In this document: piece after piece, positions 53,001-61,699 of the stretch
Position numbering within the stretch: the first letter of the stretch is position 1
How the letters are laid out: every line of letters starts with the position of its first letter
Assembly: GCA_910578095.1 (NCBI GenBank)
Contig: CAJTOZ010000002.1
Coordinates: 1-64,000, forward strand
Length of the DNA stretch: 64,000 nucleotides
Direction: 5' to 3'
Source: an uncultured Muribaculaceae bacterium
GTDB taxonomy: Bacteria > Bacteroidota > Bacteroidia > Bacteroidales > Muribaculaceae
The notes under the pieces: model-generated
The model's input: only the letters and a program-made list of their open reading frames with translations
Told to the model about the DNA's origin: nothing
Database searches by the model: none
Made by a program: the position numbers and the translations under genes

Positions 53001-53267
53001 TTTCGTGTCTCTAACACTAAATACCTAAAACCATTTAAAATCCTTTTTACAATCTTTTCAAAATAACCTGATCAGAACCTGAATCTTAGACCTAACAATT
53101 ATTTACACTGCAAAATTAATGCATGCCGGTCATCTCCCGACATGCATATAAACCAAATATAAATAAAATCAAAGGTGTATAAATTTTATATCATTGCAAA
53201 TCAATGAACTAACAACAAAACAACTTATGCAAAATATAAGTGATTATATGGGCACACGTGCGCAAAT
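53001..53267. other. A+T-rich gap between two convergent units
   Basis: About 270 nt, much poorer in G+C than the neighbouring genes; no gene and no confident hairpin seen. It probably contains only the 3' end of the Crp-type transcript. Confidence 0.5.
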
Positions 53268-53993
53268 TCACGCGTTTTCCTCGGGCTTGTGAACCTGATC
53301 GTCGCCCATCTCCGGGTGCTCATGAAGCATATCAAGCAATTTTTTGCGGGAGGAGAACACCACGCCGCCGGGGCCATACGCCTCCACTCCATGATCGCGC
53401 ATGCGGTTGAGAGCCTCCACCAAAGCAGAGCGCTGCACACCCCATATGGCACAAAGATTGCGCAACGGGCATTCTATGGCGATATTCTCGCCGGAGGATT
53501 GCGACAGGGCGATAACCCAGAACGCAATACGCTCCTCAAGCGAGCCGGAGGTCATCGACATCAGGCCTACGACACTCTTCTGGGCGTTCATAGAGATTAT
53601 GTTCAGGTAGTTGAACATAAACACAGGGTCGGAATTAAGGATCTTGATATAGTCGGCCTTGCTTATCTGCAGAACTCCTGTGGGCTCAAGCGCCACAACG
53701 CGGCAAGGATAGTTGGTGGCACGCCCGAACAGAAAATCGGGGGCAATCACATCCGGCGCTCTCAGAGTCTGCGACACAGAGATGCGGCCATTGCGGTTGG
53801 AAGTGGTCTGGCGCACGGAACCGCTGATTATAAATGTGATATGCGTGCATGGGGAGTGGGCTTTTATCACTTCCGCGCCCTCGGGGTACTTCAGAAAATG
53901 AAACTTGGCCATACCCACGATTTTCCTCATGGTTTCATGGCCCACACCCCGGAACAGAGGCAATTCCATCAATGTATCGAACATGCTGCTCAT
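53268..53993 (-). CDS. Crp/Fnr-family transcriptional regulator
   Basis: 241 residues from ATG 53993; an in-frame GTG at 54035 is less likely. cNMP-binding-like beta-roll (about 15-130; EGAEVIKAHSPCTHITFIISGSV), dimer helix (about 130-165) and winged HTH near 180-225 (LRNLCAIWGVQRSALVEALNRM). Two cysteines are present but no Fnr-type cluster. The cyclic-nucleotide pocket is not recognisable. Divergent from ftsX; the -7 boxes of the two genes lie 62 nt apart. Confidence 0.88.
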   Translation of the reverse strand: MSSMFDTLMELPLFRGVGHETMRKIVGMAKFHFLKYPEGAEVIKAHSPCTHITFIISGSVRQTTSNRNGRISVSQTLRAPDVIAPDFLFGRATNYPCRVVALEPTGVLQISKADYIKILNSDPVFMFNYLNIISMNAQKSVVGLMSMTSGSLEERIAFWVIALSQSSGENIAIECPLRNLCAIWGVQRSALVEALNRMRDHGVEAYGPGGVVFSSRKKLLDMLHEHPEMGDDQVHKPEENA

Positions 53994-54075
53994 TTTGCGG
54001 TTCTTAAGTTGTGACAAATATATAACGCGGCCCACACACAGATAGTTCTGGACCCGATGCTGCTTTACGGCAGTG

Positions 54076-54083
54076 CAAAGTTA
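54076..54083 (-). promoter_or_regulatory. -7 element of the second Crp-type gene
   Basis: On the minus strand TAACTTTG, start near 54071, leader about 78 nt to ATG 53993. Confidence 0.5.
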
Positions 54084-54121
54084 GATATTTTCGGTATTAT
54101 CACATAAAAATGGTCCGTACT

Positions 54122-54153
54122 ATTGACAAAGGCCCAAAAAAACATTAATTTTG
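54122..54153 (+). promoter_or_regulatory. Promoter of the ftsX-uppP-truB operon
   Basis: ATTG (54122-54125), 20-bp spacer, TAATTTTG (54146-54153). Predicted start near 54158, after the ATG at 54155, so translation starts at ATG 54191. Confidence 0.7.
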
Positions 54154-54190
54154 CATGTTTTTAGGTTCCTCGAGGCCCAATTCCAGCATA

Positions 54191-55066
54191 ATGGCTAAAA
54201 AAAGATCCTTTCATATAAGCGTTCTCGGCTCGCGCCTCACATCGGTGGTGAGTGTGACGCTTGTGCTTGTGCTGCTCGGTGTGGCCGCGATAATGACATG
54301 CGCCGCCCGAAAAGCCACCGACAATGTTCGCCGCAACATGGGCTTCACCATCAAGATGGAGACAGGAGCGCAGGGCGCGGACATCAACGCGATGAAAAAA
54401 TTCCTCGCAGAGGCTCCATTTGCAGAAGCCTACGTATTTGCAAGCGCCGACGACATAATGGCCCAGGAATCAGAACTTATCGGGGAAGACATCATGATGC
54501 TTGTCGACGAGAATCCATACGGTGCCGAATTCGACGTGCGGGTGCGCCCCGACCGTGCATGCAGCGACAGCATCGCCATCATAAGCGCCAGCGTCGCCGC
54601 CAGAAGTGGCGTGGACGAAGTGCTCACCGACACCGGCGTAATTGACAGCGTCAACAGAAACATCGCACGCCTCACATGGATAATGCTCGCCGTGGCCACA
54701 GCTCTTCTCGTGATATCTTTCGTACTGATAAACAATACTGTCAGTCTGGCCGTATACTCGCGCCGCTTCGTTATCCACACAATGAGGCTCGTTGGTGCCA
54801 CAGGAGCCTTCATACGCCGCCCCTTCCTCGCCGCCGGAGCATTGACCGGCCTGATATCAGGATGCGCCGCGGCGGCCATACTCGCTATCGCGCAAGCCTA
54901 CGCCATGCGCTCGGACGCCGCGCTGGCAGGCACACTCGACTGGGCCACATCCGGGGCTATCTACGCGCTGCTTGTGCTGGCCGGAATCGCCATCTGCCTG
55001 CTGGCCTCTGCATTCGCCACCAACCGCTATCTGCGGTCCGACATTGACGATTACTACATGAACTGA
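54191..55066 (+). CDS. ftsX: Cell-division ABC-like protein FtsX
   Basis: 291 residues with the FtsX plan: TM1 (about 13-35), periplasmic domain (about 40-160), three C-terminal TMs (about 165-190, 217-240, 252-275) and the coupling stretch YSRRFVIHTMRLVGATGAFIRRPF. With FtsE it regulates peptidoglycan hydrolases at the septum. No ftsE gene is in the window. First gene of the operon ftsX-DUF3098-uppP-truB-queA known from Bacteroidota. The start is fixed by the promoter position (earlier ATG 54155 lies before the predicted transcript start). Confidence 0.92.
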   Translation: MAKKRSFHISVLGSRLTSVVSVTLVLVLLGVAAIMTCAARKATDNVRRNMGFTIKMETGAQGADINAMKKFLAEAPFAEAYVFASADDIMAQESELIGEDIMMLVDENPYGAEFDVRVRPDRACSDSIAIISASVAARSGVDEVLTDTGVIDSVNRNIARLTWIMLAVATALLVISFVLINNTVSLAVYSRRFVIHTMRLVGATGAFIRRPFLAAGALTGLISGCAAAAILAIAQAYAMRSDAALAGTLDWATSGAIYALLVLAGIAICLLASAFATNRYLRSDIDDYYMN

Positions 55067-55088
55067 CCAAACCCTATCAACAAAATTC

Positions 55089-55358
55089 ATGGAATCAAAG
55101 AAAAAAACCGATGCCATACTACGCGAGAGCGACAGCGAAAAGCCGCTCATGCGCACCAATTTCATCGCCATGGCTGTGGCCGGAGCGATGATTGTGATCG
55201 GCTTCATACTGATGCTCGGCGGAGCCACCACCGAGACAGAATTCAATCCCGATATCTTCAGCACACGCCGTATCGTTATCGGACCGGCTGTCGCATTCCT
55301 GGGCTTCGTGGCTATGGCCATAGCAATCATAGTAAAACCACGTAACAGGAACAAGTGA
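55089..55358 (+). CDS. DUF3098 small membrane protein
   Basis: 89 residues with two TM helices (about 23-44 and 65-82), a short loop containing ETEFNPDIFS, and a charged N terminus, the arrangement of DUF3098 proteins usually found between ftsX and uppP. Function unknown, presumably linked to cell division or envelope synthesis. The stop overlaps the uppP start (TGATG). Confidence 0.85.
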   Translation: MESKKKTDAILRESDSEKPLMRTNFIAMAVAGAMIVIGFILMLGGATTETEFNPDIFSTRRIVIGPAVAFLGFVAMAIAIIVKPRNRNK

Positions 55359-56203
55359 TGGATTGGTTAGACGCTTTATGGCTCGGTATCATCCAGGGCC
55401 TCTCGGAATATCTCCCCATATCCAGCAGCGGCCATCTCGAGATCTTCAAGCAGGTGCTCGGAGTGGAGCTAAACCCCGATGCCTCACTTGAATTCAGCGT
55501 GATGCTGCACGTGGCCACGGTGCTCAGCACCATCGTGATCCTTTGGCGCGAATTCTGGCCGTTGTGCGTATCGTTCTTCACTTTCAAGCGCGACTACAAC
55601 TTCTACTACGTGTGCAAGATTCTGCTCTCGTGCATTCCTGTGGGCATTGTGGGCGTATGCTTCAAAGAGCAGATATCATCGCTGTTTGAAGGCAACCTCA
55701 CCATTGTGGGCGTTTGTCTCTTAGTTACTGCCGCACTTCTGAGTTTCGCCTACTTTACCCGCACCCGTCAAGCGCTCAACAGCCCTGCCGCGCCGCAGGG
55801 ACGCGACATCAGCTGGACCGATGCCATCGTCATAGGCATCGGCCAGGCTATTGCCGTGATGCCGGGCCTGTCCCGTTCCGGTACCACAATCGCTACCGGC
55901 ATATTGCTGGGCGACAACCGCGAGAAGGTGGCCCGATTCTCGTTCCTTATGGTAATCATTCCCATTCTCGGCGAGGGGTTGCTCGATATAAAGGACATGC
56001 TTTCGGCAGCAGCCGACGGCACAGCCGCCTCCGGAGGAGAAGTTGGATTTATGGCACTGGCCATAGGCTTTGTGGCATCGTTCGTCGTGGGATGCATGGC
56101 CTGCAAGTGGATGCTCAACATAGTAAAGAAAGGCAAGCTGGTATGGTTCGCTGTCTATTGTGTGGCCGCCGGTCTGCTCTGTCTTCTCTATCCCGGACTG
56201 TAA
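55358..56203 (+). CDS. uppP: Undecaprenyl-diphosphatase
   Basis: 281 residues from ATG 55358 (a GTG at 55355 lies just before). Family motifs: ISSSGHLEIFKQ near residue 23 and GLSRSGTTIATGILLG near 170, with about eight TM helices. Recycles undecaprenyl pyrophosphate to the monophosphate, the carrier for peptidoglycan and for the polysaccharide made at 35-46 kb; also linked to bacitracin resistance. Overlaps the DUF3098 stop and precedes truB by 3 nt. Confidence 0.96.
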   Translation: MDWLDALWLGIIQGLSEYLPISSSGHLEIFKQVLGVELNPDASLEFSVMLHVATVLSTIVILWREFWPLCVSFFTFKRDYNFYYVCKILLSCIPVGIVGVCFKEQISSLFEGNLTIVGVCLLVTAALLSFAYFTRTRQALNSPAAPQGRDISWTDAIVIGIGQAIAVMPGLSRSGTTIATGILLGDNREKVARFSFLMVIIPILGEGLLDIKDMLSAAADGTAASGGEVGFMALAIGFVASFVVGCMACKWMLNIVKKGKLVWFAVYCVAAGLLCLLYPGL

Positions 56204-56206
56204 GCC

Positions 56207-56932
56207 ATGGATTTTCTCAGCGGCGAAATACTCTGCATCGACAAGCCCCTCGGCTGGACATCGTTTGACGCCGTCAAGCGTGTGCGTGGCGCCCTCACGC
56301 GGCGTCTTGGAGTGCGCAAGCTCAAAGTGGGACACGCAGGCACGCTCGACCCGCTTGCCACCGGCGTGATGATTGTGTGCACCGGGCGCGCCACCAAGCG
56401 CATAGAAGAGTTGCAGGCCGGCGTGAAGGAATACATCGCCACCATAGCTCTCGGCGCCACCACACCGAGCTTTGACCTCGAGACGGAAATAGATGCCACC
56501 TACCCCACCGACCACATCACCCGCGAGGAAGTGGAGAAAGTGCTACGCTCCTTCACCGGCACAATACAACAGGTGCCGCCGGCATTCTCGGCCTGCAAGG
56601 TGGATGGCAAACGCGCCTACAAAAGTGCACGCGCCGGCGTGGAGGTGGAGCTCAAACCCCGCACTCTCGTCATCGACGAGATAGAGCTGCTCGAATATGC
56701 CCCGGAGAGCATCACTGTGCGCGTGGTGTGCAGCAAAGGCACATACATACGGGCGCTCGCCCGCGATATCGGAGCAGCGCTTGCCTCCGGAGCACATCTT
56801 ACGGCTTTGCGCCGCACCCGTGTGGGTGATATAGGCATAGCCGACTGTGTGAGCGTAGATCGGGCTGCCGACATTATCGCCTCGGTGCCTGTGGAATACC
56901 CCGATTGGTACGAGGGCACCCGCAAAGCCTGA
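56207..56932 (+). CDS. truB: tRNA pseudouridine-55 synthase
   Basis: 241 residues. GHAGTLDPLATG (42-53) with catalytic D48, and the IDKPLGWTS start are the TruB signatures; a short C-terminal extension lacks a PUA domain, as in many Bacteroidota. Converts U55 of the T-loop in tRNA. In operon with uppP (3-nt gap). Confidence 0.96.
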   Translation: MDFLSGEILCIDKPLGWTSFDAVKRVRGALTRRLGVRKLKVGHAGTLDPLATGVMIVCTGRATKRIEELQAGVKEYIATIALGATTPSFDLETEIDATYPTDHITREEVEKVLRSFTGTIQQVPPAFSACKVDGKRAYKSARAGVEVELKPRTLVIDEIELLEYAPESITVRVVCSKGTYIRALARDIGAALASGAHLTALRRTRVGDIGIADCVSVDRAADIIASVPVEYPDWYEGTRKA

Positions 56933-56993
56933 TCTCCCCTCCTACTCTCCCTCTATCAAATTTCAAAACCGAAAAAAACACAAGAACTGCAAT

Positions 56994-58043
56994 ATGAAGC
57001 TTTCGCAATTCAAATACCGCCTGCCCGAGGAACTAATAGCCCAGTACCCCGCGCAAAACCGCGACGAGTCGCGCATGATGGTGCTCCACAAGCGCACCGG
57101 CGAGATCGAACACCGCCTGTTCAAGGACATCCTGAACTACTTCGACGATGGTGACGTGATGGTGTTCAACGACACCAAGGTTTTCCCCGCATTGCTCTAC
57201 GGCAACAAGGAAAAGACCGGCGCCCGCATCGAGGTGTTCCTGCTGCGCGAGCTCAACTCCGATATCAAACTATGGGACGTGCTCGTGGAGCCGGCCCGCA
57301 AAATCCGCATCGGCAACAAGCTCTATTTCGGAGAAGACGAGTCGATGGTGGCCGAAGTCATTGACAACACCACCTCCCGCGGACGCACCCTCCGATTCCT
57401 CTACGATGGCCCGAGGGAGGCTTTCAAGCGCGACCTCTACGCTCTTGGCCACACCCCGCTGCCGGAATACATCAAACGCGAACCCAACGAGGACGATGCC
57501 GAGCGCTATCAGTGTATCTTCGCGCGCAACGAAGGCGCCGTGGTAGCCCCTGCCGCAGGCACCCATTTCTCCCGCGAGCTCCTGAAACGCCTTGAGATCA
57601 AGGGCGTGAAGCAGTCTTTCCTCACAGAGCACAGCGGCCTCGGCAATTTCCGCGAAATCGACGTGGAAGACCTCACAAAACATCGTATGGATTCCGAGCA
57701 GCTGATTGTTTCGCCGGAGCTCGTCGACACCGTTAATGCCGCCAAAGACGCCGAGAAGCAGGTGTGCGCCGTAGGCACAAGCGTGCTGCGCGGCATGGCC
57801 ACCGCCGTGAGCATGGGCGGACATCTGCAGCCCTACGATGGCTGGACCAACAAATTCATCTTCCCGCCCTACGATTTCACTGTGGCCACATCCCTTGTGA
57901 GCAACTTCCACCTGCCATACTCCACCATGCTGATGATGGTAGCCGCATTCGGAGGCTACGACCATGTGATGCACGCCTATTCGGAAGCAGTGAAAGAGCA
58001 CTACCGCTTCGGTGCCTACGGCGACGCCATGCTCATCATCTGA
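56994..58043 (+). CDS. queA: S-adenosylmethionine:tRNA ribosyltransferase-isomerase
   Basis: 349 residues, full length. QueA motifs: RLPEELIAQYPAQNRDESRMMVL at the N terminus (in two blocks), VMVFNDTKVFPALLYG, then AAGTHFSRELLKRL and LTEHSGLGNF. Uses SAM to build epoxyqueuosine on tRNA. Lies 61 nt after truB; the leader is pyrimidine-rich with no clear promoter, so probably part of the same operon. Confidence 0.95.
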   Translation: MKLSQFKYRLPEELIAQYPAQNRDESRMMVLHKRTGEIEHRLFKDILNYFDDGDVMVFNDTKVFPALLYGNKEKTGARIEVFLLRELNSDIKLWDVLVEPARKIRIGNKLYFGEDESMVAEVIDNTTSRGRTLRFLYDGPREAFKRDLYALGHTPLPEYIKREPNEDDAERYQCIFARNEGAVVAPAAGTHFSRELLKRLEIKGVKQSFLTEHSGLGNFREIDVEDLTKHRMDSEQLIVSPELVDTVNAAKDAEKQVCAVGTSVLRGMATAVSMGGHLQPYDGWTNKFIFPPYDFTVATSLVSNFHLPYSTMLMMVAAFGGYDHVMHAYSEAVKEHYRFGAYGDAMLII

Positions 58044-58051
58044 CGCCGCCG

Positions 58052-58330
58052 ATGGATAACAACGATATTTCCGTGCAGGCCGCCATTGCCGCCGGTTGCG
58101 ACCCCGCACAGGCCGAAAACCTCGCCGGGGCCTTCGCCGCAGTGTTGCGCGACCGATGCGCCGCCCTCGACACCGTGGCCATTCCGGGCTTCGGCAGTTT
58201 CTCCGCCGAAAAGACCGACGAACATGTGGCTATCGACAGCGCCACAGGACAGCGCACGCTTTTCCCTCCGGCCATAAACATGCACTTCACCCCAGGCAGC
58301 ATGCTGCGAAAACACCTCTCGCATGAATAA
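58052..58330 (+). CDS. HU/IHF-fold DNA-binding protein
   Basis: 92 residues from ATG 58052, 8 nt after queA. The helix-strand pattern with IPGFGSFSAEK at the beta-arm base and PPAINMHFTPGSMLRKHL at the end is that of the HU/IHF fold. The tip lacks the usual Arg/Lys-rich arm and Pro; acidic residues at some positions suggest weaker or specialised DNA binding. Overlaps the next HU-fold gene by 8 nt. Confidence 0.85.
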   Translation: MDNNDISVQAAIAAGCDPAQAENLAGAFAAVLRDRCAALDTVAIPGFGSFSAEKTDEHVAIDSATGQRTLFPPAINMHFTPGSMLRKHLSHE

Positions 58331-59399
58331 CCCGCGCACAGTAGCCCTCCCCGAGATTGCGGCTGCAACAGCACGCATGGCAGGCGTGGATGCAGACACC
58401 GCCACACGCTTCATCGTGGAGCTGTTTGCCCGCGCACGTGCGGAGCTCGCAGCTTCCGACGCGCCCGTACTGATAAGCGGCGTCGGGACGTTCCGCCGTG
58501 TGGCCGGCATTCCCGGCAATGTGGAATTCACACCCGACGAAGCTCTTGCCGCAGCCGTCAATGCCCCATTCTCCCTGTTCACGCCCATCACTCTGCCCGA
58601 CGATACGCCCGACAGCATCTTCGATGATGAGCCTGCTCCCATCCATACCGTGCCGGAGGCCGTGCCGGCGCCTTCCGCCGATGCTCCGGAGCTGCCTGAG
58701 GTCGCAGAGGATATGGCGGAGGATATCACAGAGGAAACACCGATTGAAATAGACACGGCAACAGAGGAGATAGTGGCAGAGCCCGAACCGGAGGCCACCA
58801 TTGAGCCGGCGCCGGCCACGGACAACGAACACATTCATGTTGAAAATCACGAAGCGCCCGAGCCACACCCCGAACCGGAAATAATCTATATAGCGCGCCG
58901 TTCCACATGGCCGTGGGTAGCGGCTCTCATAGCCTTGGTGGCCGGATTTGCCGGAGGATATTGTCTGGGGACACGTCATTCCGCCGCACCTGTCGTGACT
59001 ACAGTAGCTCTCACCGAGGTTTCACCGGCCGAAGCCGCATCTGCCCCGCTCGACACAGCGGCCGCCGAAACAGACACAATAGCCGCTCCTGCCGACACCA
59101 CCGCAACCGATATTGCCGCAGAACCTCAGACTACGGAAGTGGCCAAAGAGCCTGTGTACGACACCGTGAGCCCATCGCGATTTCTCACCACAATAGCCCG
59201 CGACCACTACGGACGAAAAGATTTCTGGGTATTTATATACGAAGCCAATTCCGACATTCTAAAGCATCCCAACCGCATACGCCCGGGCACACGTGTGCTC
59301 ATTCCCGACCTCGGCCCCCACGCGGCGCTCGATCCGTCGATGCGCTCGCGGGCCCACGCCCTCGCATCGGAGATATACCGGCGCTACGATATGGATTGA
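58323..59399 (+). CDS. HU-fold plus transmembrane plus LysM-like protein
   Basis: 358 residues. N-terminal HU-like domain (about 1-95: VLISGVGTFRRVAGIPGNVEFTP), a long Pro/Glu/Ala-rich linker (about 100-190), one TM helix (about 197-218: WPWVAALIALVAGFAGGYCLG), an extracytoplasmic Thr/Ala linker, and a C-terminal LysM-like domain (about 275-330: RFLTTIARDHYG, WVFIYEANSD, RIRPGTRVLIPD). The order puts the DNA-binding-like part in the cytoplasm and the peptidoglycan-binding-like part outside. Homologs with a SPOR rather than LysM C terminus are known in Bacteroidota. It could tether nucleoid and wall or sense envelope state. Overlaps the preceding HU-fold gene by 8 nt, indicating a two-protein module. 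Confidence 0.75.
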   Translation: MNNPRTVALPEIAAATARMAGVDADTATRFIVELFARARAELAASDAPVLISGVGTFRRVAGIPGNVEFTPDEALAAAVNAPFSLFTPITLPDDTPDSIFDDEPAPIHTVPEAVPAPSADAPELPEVAEDMAEDITEETPIEIDTATEEIVAEPEPEATIEPAPATDNEHIHVENHEAPEPHPEPEIIYIARRSTWPWVAALIALVAGFAGGYCLGTRHSAAPVVTTVALTEVSPAEAASAPLDTAAAETDTIAAPADTTATDIAAEPQTTEVAKEPVYDTVSPSRFLTTIARDHYGRKDFWVFIYEANSDILKHPNRIRPGTRVLIPDLGPHAALDPSMRSRAHALASEIYRRYDMD

Positions 59400-59423
59400 G
59401 CGGAAGATACGGAAACACATCTA

Positions 59424-59517
59424 CGCAAAATTACCCAAGTTGACATCATAAGGTTACCGCCCTGCATGCCGATTTTACGTGCCCTACATTGAGAATAAAA
59501 CCTTGGGTACTTTTGCG
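59424..59517. repeat. Long-arm inverted repeat between convergent genes
   Basis: Arms CGCAAAATTACCCAAG and CTTGGGTACTTTTGCG pair over 16 nt except for a 2-nt mismatch, separated by 62 nt. It fills the gap between the HU-TM-LysM gene and the EamA gene. Could be a terminator pair, a regulatory hairpin or the ends of a tiny inserted element; no flanking direct repeat was checked. Confidence 0.4.
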
Positions 59518-59528
59518 GAGAATCATAT

Positions 59529-60455
59529 TTACTTGCGCTTCGACGGGAACATCTTACGCACCCGCAGCAGCACACTTCCCACCGGGTCGCCCACTATGAC
59601 AAGCGTGGCCGCCGCCACTATGAGCGCGCCGCCCACAAGTTCGCGGCCGGTGAGTGTCTGGCCCAGCACCACCACACTGAGCACCACTGCCGTCACAGGC
59701 TCAAACGCGCCGAAAATAGCAGTGGGGGTGGAGCCGATACACTGGATGGCCACCGTAGTGCACAGCAGCGACACTACCGTAGGAAAAAACGCCAATGCCG
59801 CCAGATTCAGCCACCCTCCCGAGCTTGCGGGCAAAGTCAGCTCCGTGCCGGATGCCAGCACAAACAAGAACACTCCGCTGCCCGACAGCAGCACGTAGAA
59901 AAGGAGCTTAAGCGTGGGGATGGCCCGCACCGTTGCCGATACGTTTATCATAACCAGATACAAGGCATACGTGAGCGACGACGCCATCACCAGGCCACAC
60001 CCGAGCGCATCCACCGGCGCGCCGCCATCGTTGCGCATGAGTAGCAGCAAGCCGGCTCCCATCAGCGCCAGACACACCACCGTGGTGGCGCGGAAACGCT
60101 CGTGAAAGAAAAACGCCATGAGCACAGCCACCATCACCGGATACACAAACAGGAGAGTGGACGCCACGCCCGAATTCATATAATTGTAGCTCTCGAACAG
60201 CGCCAGCGACGACAGCGCCATCAGCACACCCAACGTGGCCACAGGGCCGACTTCCCGACGGGACAACCGCAGCGAGCGGCCGCGCAGATACACCATGGCC
60301 GCAAGCAGTGGCAATCCCAGCACATAGCGGAAAAGCAGCACCGAATTCGGATTCATGCCCTCGCCGTAAAGCGGCACGGCAAACGCCGGATTCGTGCCAT
60401 ACGTGGCGGCAGCCACGGCAGCCATCACATAACCTTTTACGGCCCTGGCATTCAT
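59529..60455 (-). CDS. EamA/DMT-superfamily transporter
   Basis: 308 residues, ten TM helices arranged as two EamA halves. N-terminal AAAVAAATYGTNPAF-type motif and the conserved PVTAVVLSVVVLGQTLTG end of the second half. Drug/metabolite exporter, substrate unknown. Its ATG overlaps the stop of the preceding EamA gene by 4 nt. Confidence 0.9.
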   Translation of the reverse strand: MNARAVKGYVMAAVAAATYGTNPAFAVPLYGEGMNPNSVLLFRYVLGLPLLAAMVYLRGRSLRLSRREVGPVATLGVLMALSSLALFESYNYMNSGVASTLLFVYPVMVAVLMAFFFHERFRATTVVCLALMGAGLLLLMRNDGGAPVDALGCGLVMASSLTYALYLVMINVSATVRAIPTLKLLFYVLLSGSGVFLFVLASGTELTLPASSGGWLNLAALAFFPTVVSLLCTTVAIQCIGSTPTAIFGAFEPVTAVVLSVVVLGQTLTGRELVGGALIVAAATLVIVGDPVGSVLLRVRKMFPSKRK

Positions 60456-61381
60456 AGGCGGCGGTGTTTTTGCGCACGGGCCTCGCGCTGCATGTCAACG
60501 CGGCTCTTGCTCTTACTCACAAAAAACACGCCGGCAAACACCAGCACTATCGCCACAGCCTTTCCGGCGGTGAAGCTGTCCATGCCGGCCCATACGGCCA
60601 CTGCCGACGCCACAATGGGCTGCACGTAATTGTACATCGATGTGACGGTGGGCCGCAGATTCTTCTGTCCCACCGGCAGCAGCAGATAGCTGATGAACGT
60701 GGGGCCGAGCACAAACGCGGCCACCATCCACCATTCCGCGGCAGGCACCGATGTCCAGTCGGTGGCCATCCATTCGCCGTAGCTGAAAGGCACTATGCAG
60801 ATGGAAGCGTAGGTAAACATCCACTTCATCAGCGTCACGGGGCTATACTTCGCCGTCAGGCGCTTGAAAAACACCAGATAGCAGCTGAAACTAAGCTGAG
60901 CCACCACCACCATGACATCTCCGAGCATGGAGCCCGCGCCACCGGCAGCCGTGCCGCTCACAATGAGGATGAGCGCGCCTATGGCGCCGAGAAACACCCC
61001 TCCCACCTTGAGCTTAGTCACCGGCTCGCGCAGAAATATGGCAGCCATCACCATAGTCACGATAGGGAGGCAGGTAGTGATAATCGACGCATTGATGGGA
61101 GATGTGTGGCTGAGGCCAAACAAAAACATACCCTGATTGAACAGTATGCCCAGACACGATGCGAAAAATATGCTCAGCAGATCCTTGGGCGACACCGGCT
61201 CCGATTTCACGAAAAACGAAAATATCCAGAACAGCGCAGCCGTGCCTATTATGCGGCAATCGGTGAGCAACAACGGTGTCACGCTCCCGGCAAGAATCAC
61301 CTTGCCCAACGGAGCTCCCACACCCCACATTATCTCGGCGCCCAGCATGGCGCCATGTCCCTTTACCTTAGAAATTTCCAT
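60452..61381 (-). CDS. EamA/DMT-superfamily transporter
   Basis: 309 residues, ten TM helices. EIMWGVGAPLGKVIL and YNYVQPIVASAVAVWAG motifs of the EamA family. First of a co-translated pair of paralogous exporters; together they may form a heterodimer, as some DMT pairs do, but this is inference. A TAATTTTG -7 box (61418-61411) lies upstream, start near 61406. Confidence 0.9.
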   Translation of the reverse strand: MEISKVKGHGAMLGAEIMWGVGAPLGKVILAGSVTPLLLTDCRIIGTAALFWIFSFFVKSEPVSPKDLLSIFFASCLGILFNQGMFLFGLSHTSPINASIITTCLPIVTMVMAAIFLREPVTKLKVGGVFLGAIGALILIVSGTAAGGAGSMLGDVMVVVAQLSFSCYLVFFKRLTAKYSPVTLMKWMFTYASICIVPFSYGEWMATDWTSVPAAEWWMVAAFVLGPTFISYLLLPVGQKNLRPTVTSMYNYVQPIVASAVAVWAGMDSFTAGKAVAIVLVFAGVFFVSKSKSRVDMQREARAQKHRRL

Positions 61382-61410
61382 TATTATATATAATGAGATT
61401 TACGACACTG

Positions 61411-61418
61411 CAAAATTA
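61411..61418 (-). promoter_or_regulatory. -7 element of the EamA pair
   Basis: On the minus strand TAATTTTG with a 25-nt leader to ATG 61381. The -33 is not clear. Confidence 0.5.
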
Positions 61419-61476
61419 CAAAAAAACCACGCGCCCCACCACACTATTCACTGATTTAAAATTTAACTTGCAGAGT

Positions 61477-61508
61477 ATTGCACGTATAAAATAAAAGGTG
61501 TAACTTTG
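61477..61508 (+). promoter_or_regulatory. Promoter of the structured leader
   Basis: ATTG (61477-61480), 20-bp spacer, TAACTTTG (61501-61508). Predicted start is at 61513, which is the A of an ATG. Confidence 0.7.
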
Positions 61509-61512
61509 CAGC

Positions 61513-61602
61513 ATGAACCAGCAGCCACATAATCCTTATCGCCATTCTGCTTGCGCAGTGGCGGCGGCTGCGCCCACTCTTACCCCCCCCCTATTCTCAT
61601 AA
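61513..61602 (+). CDS. Possible leaderless 29-residue leader peptide
   Basis: ATG coincides with the predicted transcription start; 29 codons end in TAA. The product (MNQQPHNPYRHSACA... then PTLTPPLFS) resembles nothing known. It includes a C9 tract in the last third, an unusual homopolymer. It may be translated as an attenuator leader or be only part of an untranslated RNA. Confidence 0.3.
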   Translation: MNQQPHNPYRHSACAVAAAAPTLTPPLFS

Positions 61603-61699
61603 TCAGTTAGCGCTCAATAAGTTACGCTACAATAGCGCAACCGCACAACAATATTGTGCCTCGACGATGCTATCAGCATCATCGGGGCACAAGCTTTTT
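61513..61699 (+). ncRNA. Structured transcript leader, attenuator-like
   Basis: About 187 nt from the predicted start to a hairpin with 16-nt arms (61656-61671 with 61675-61690, one mismatch and one G-U) followed by TTTTT (61695-61699). An alternative stem GCACAA/TTGTGC (61643-61648 with 61654-61659) overlaps its 5' arm, so the two cannot form together, as in attenuators. A further strong hairpin (61704-61736) follows, and the gap from the EamA start to ATG 61758 is otherwise empty. A small RNA is the alternative. Confidence 0.4.
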
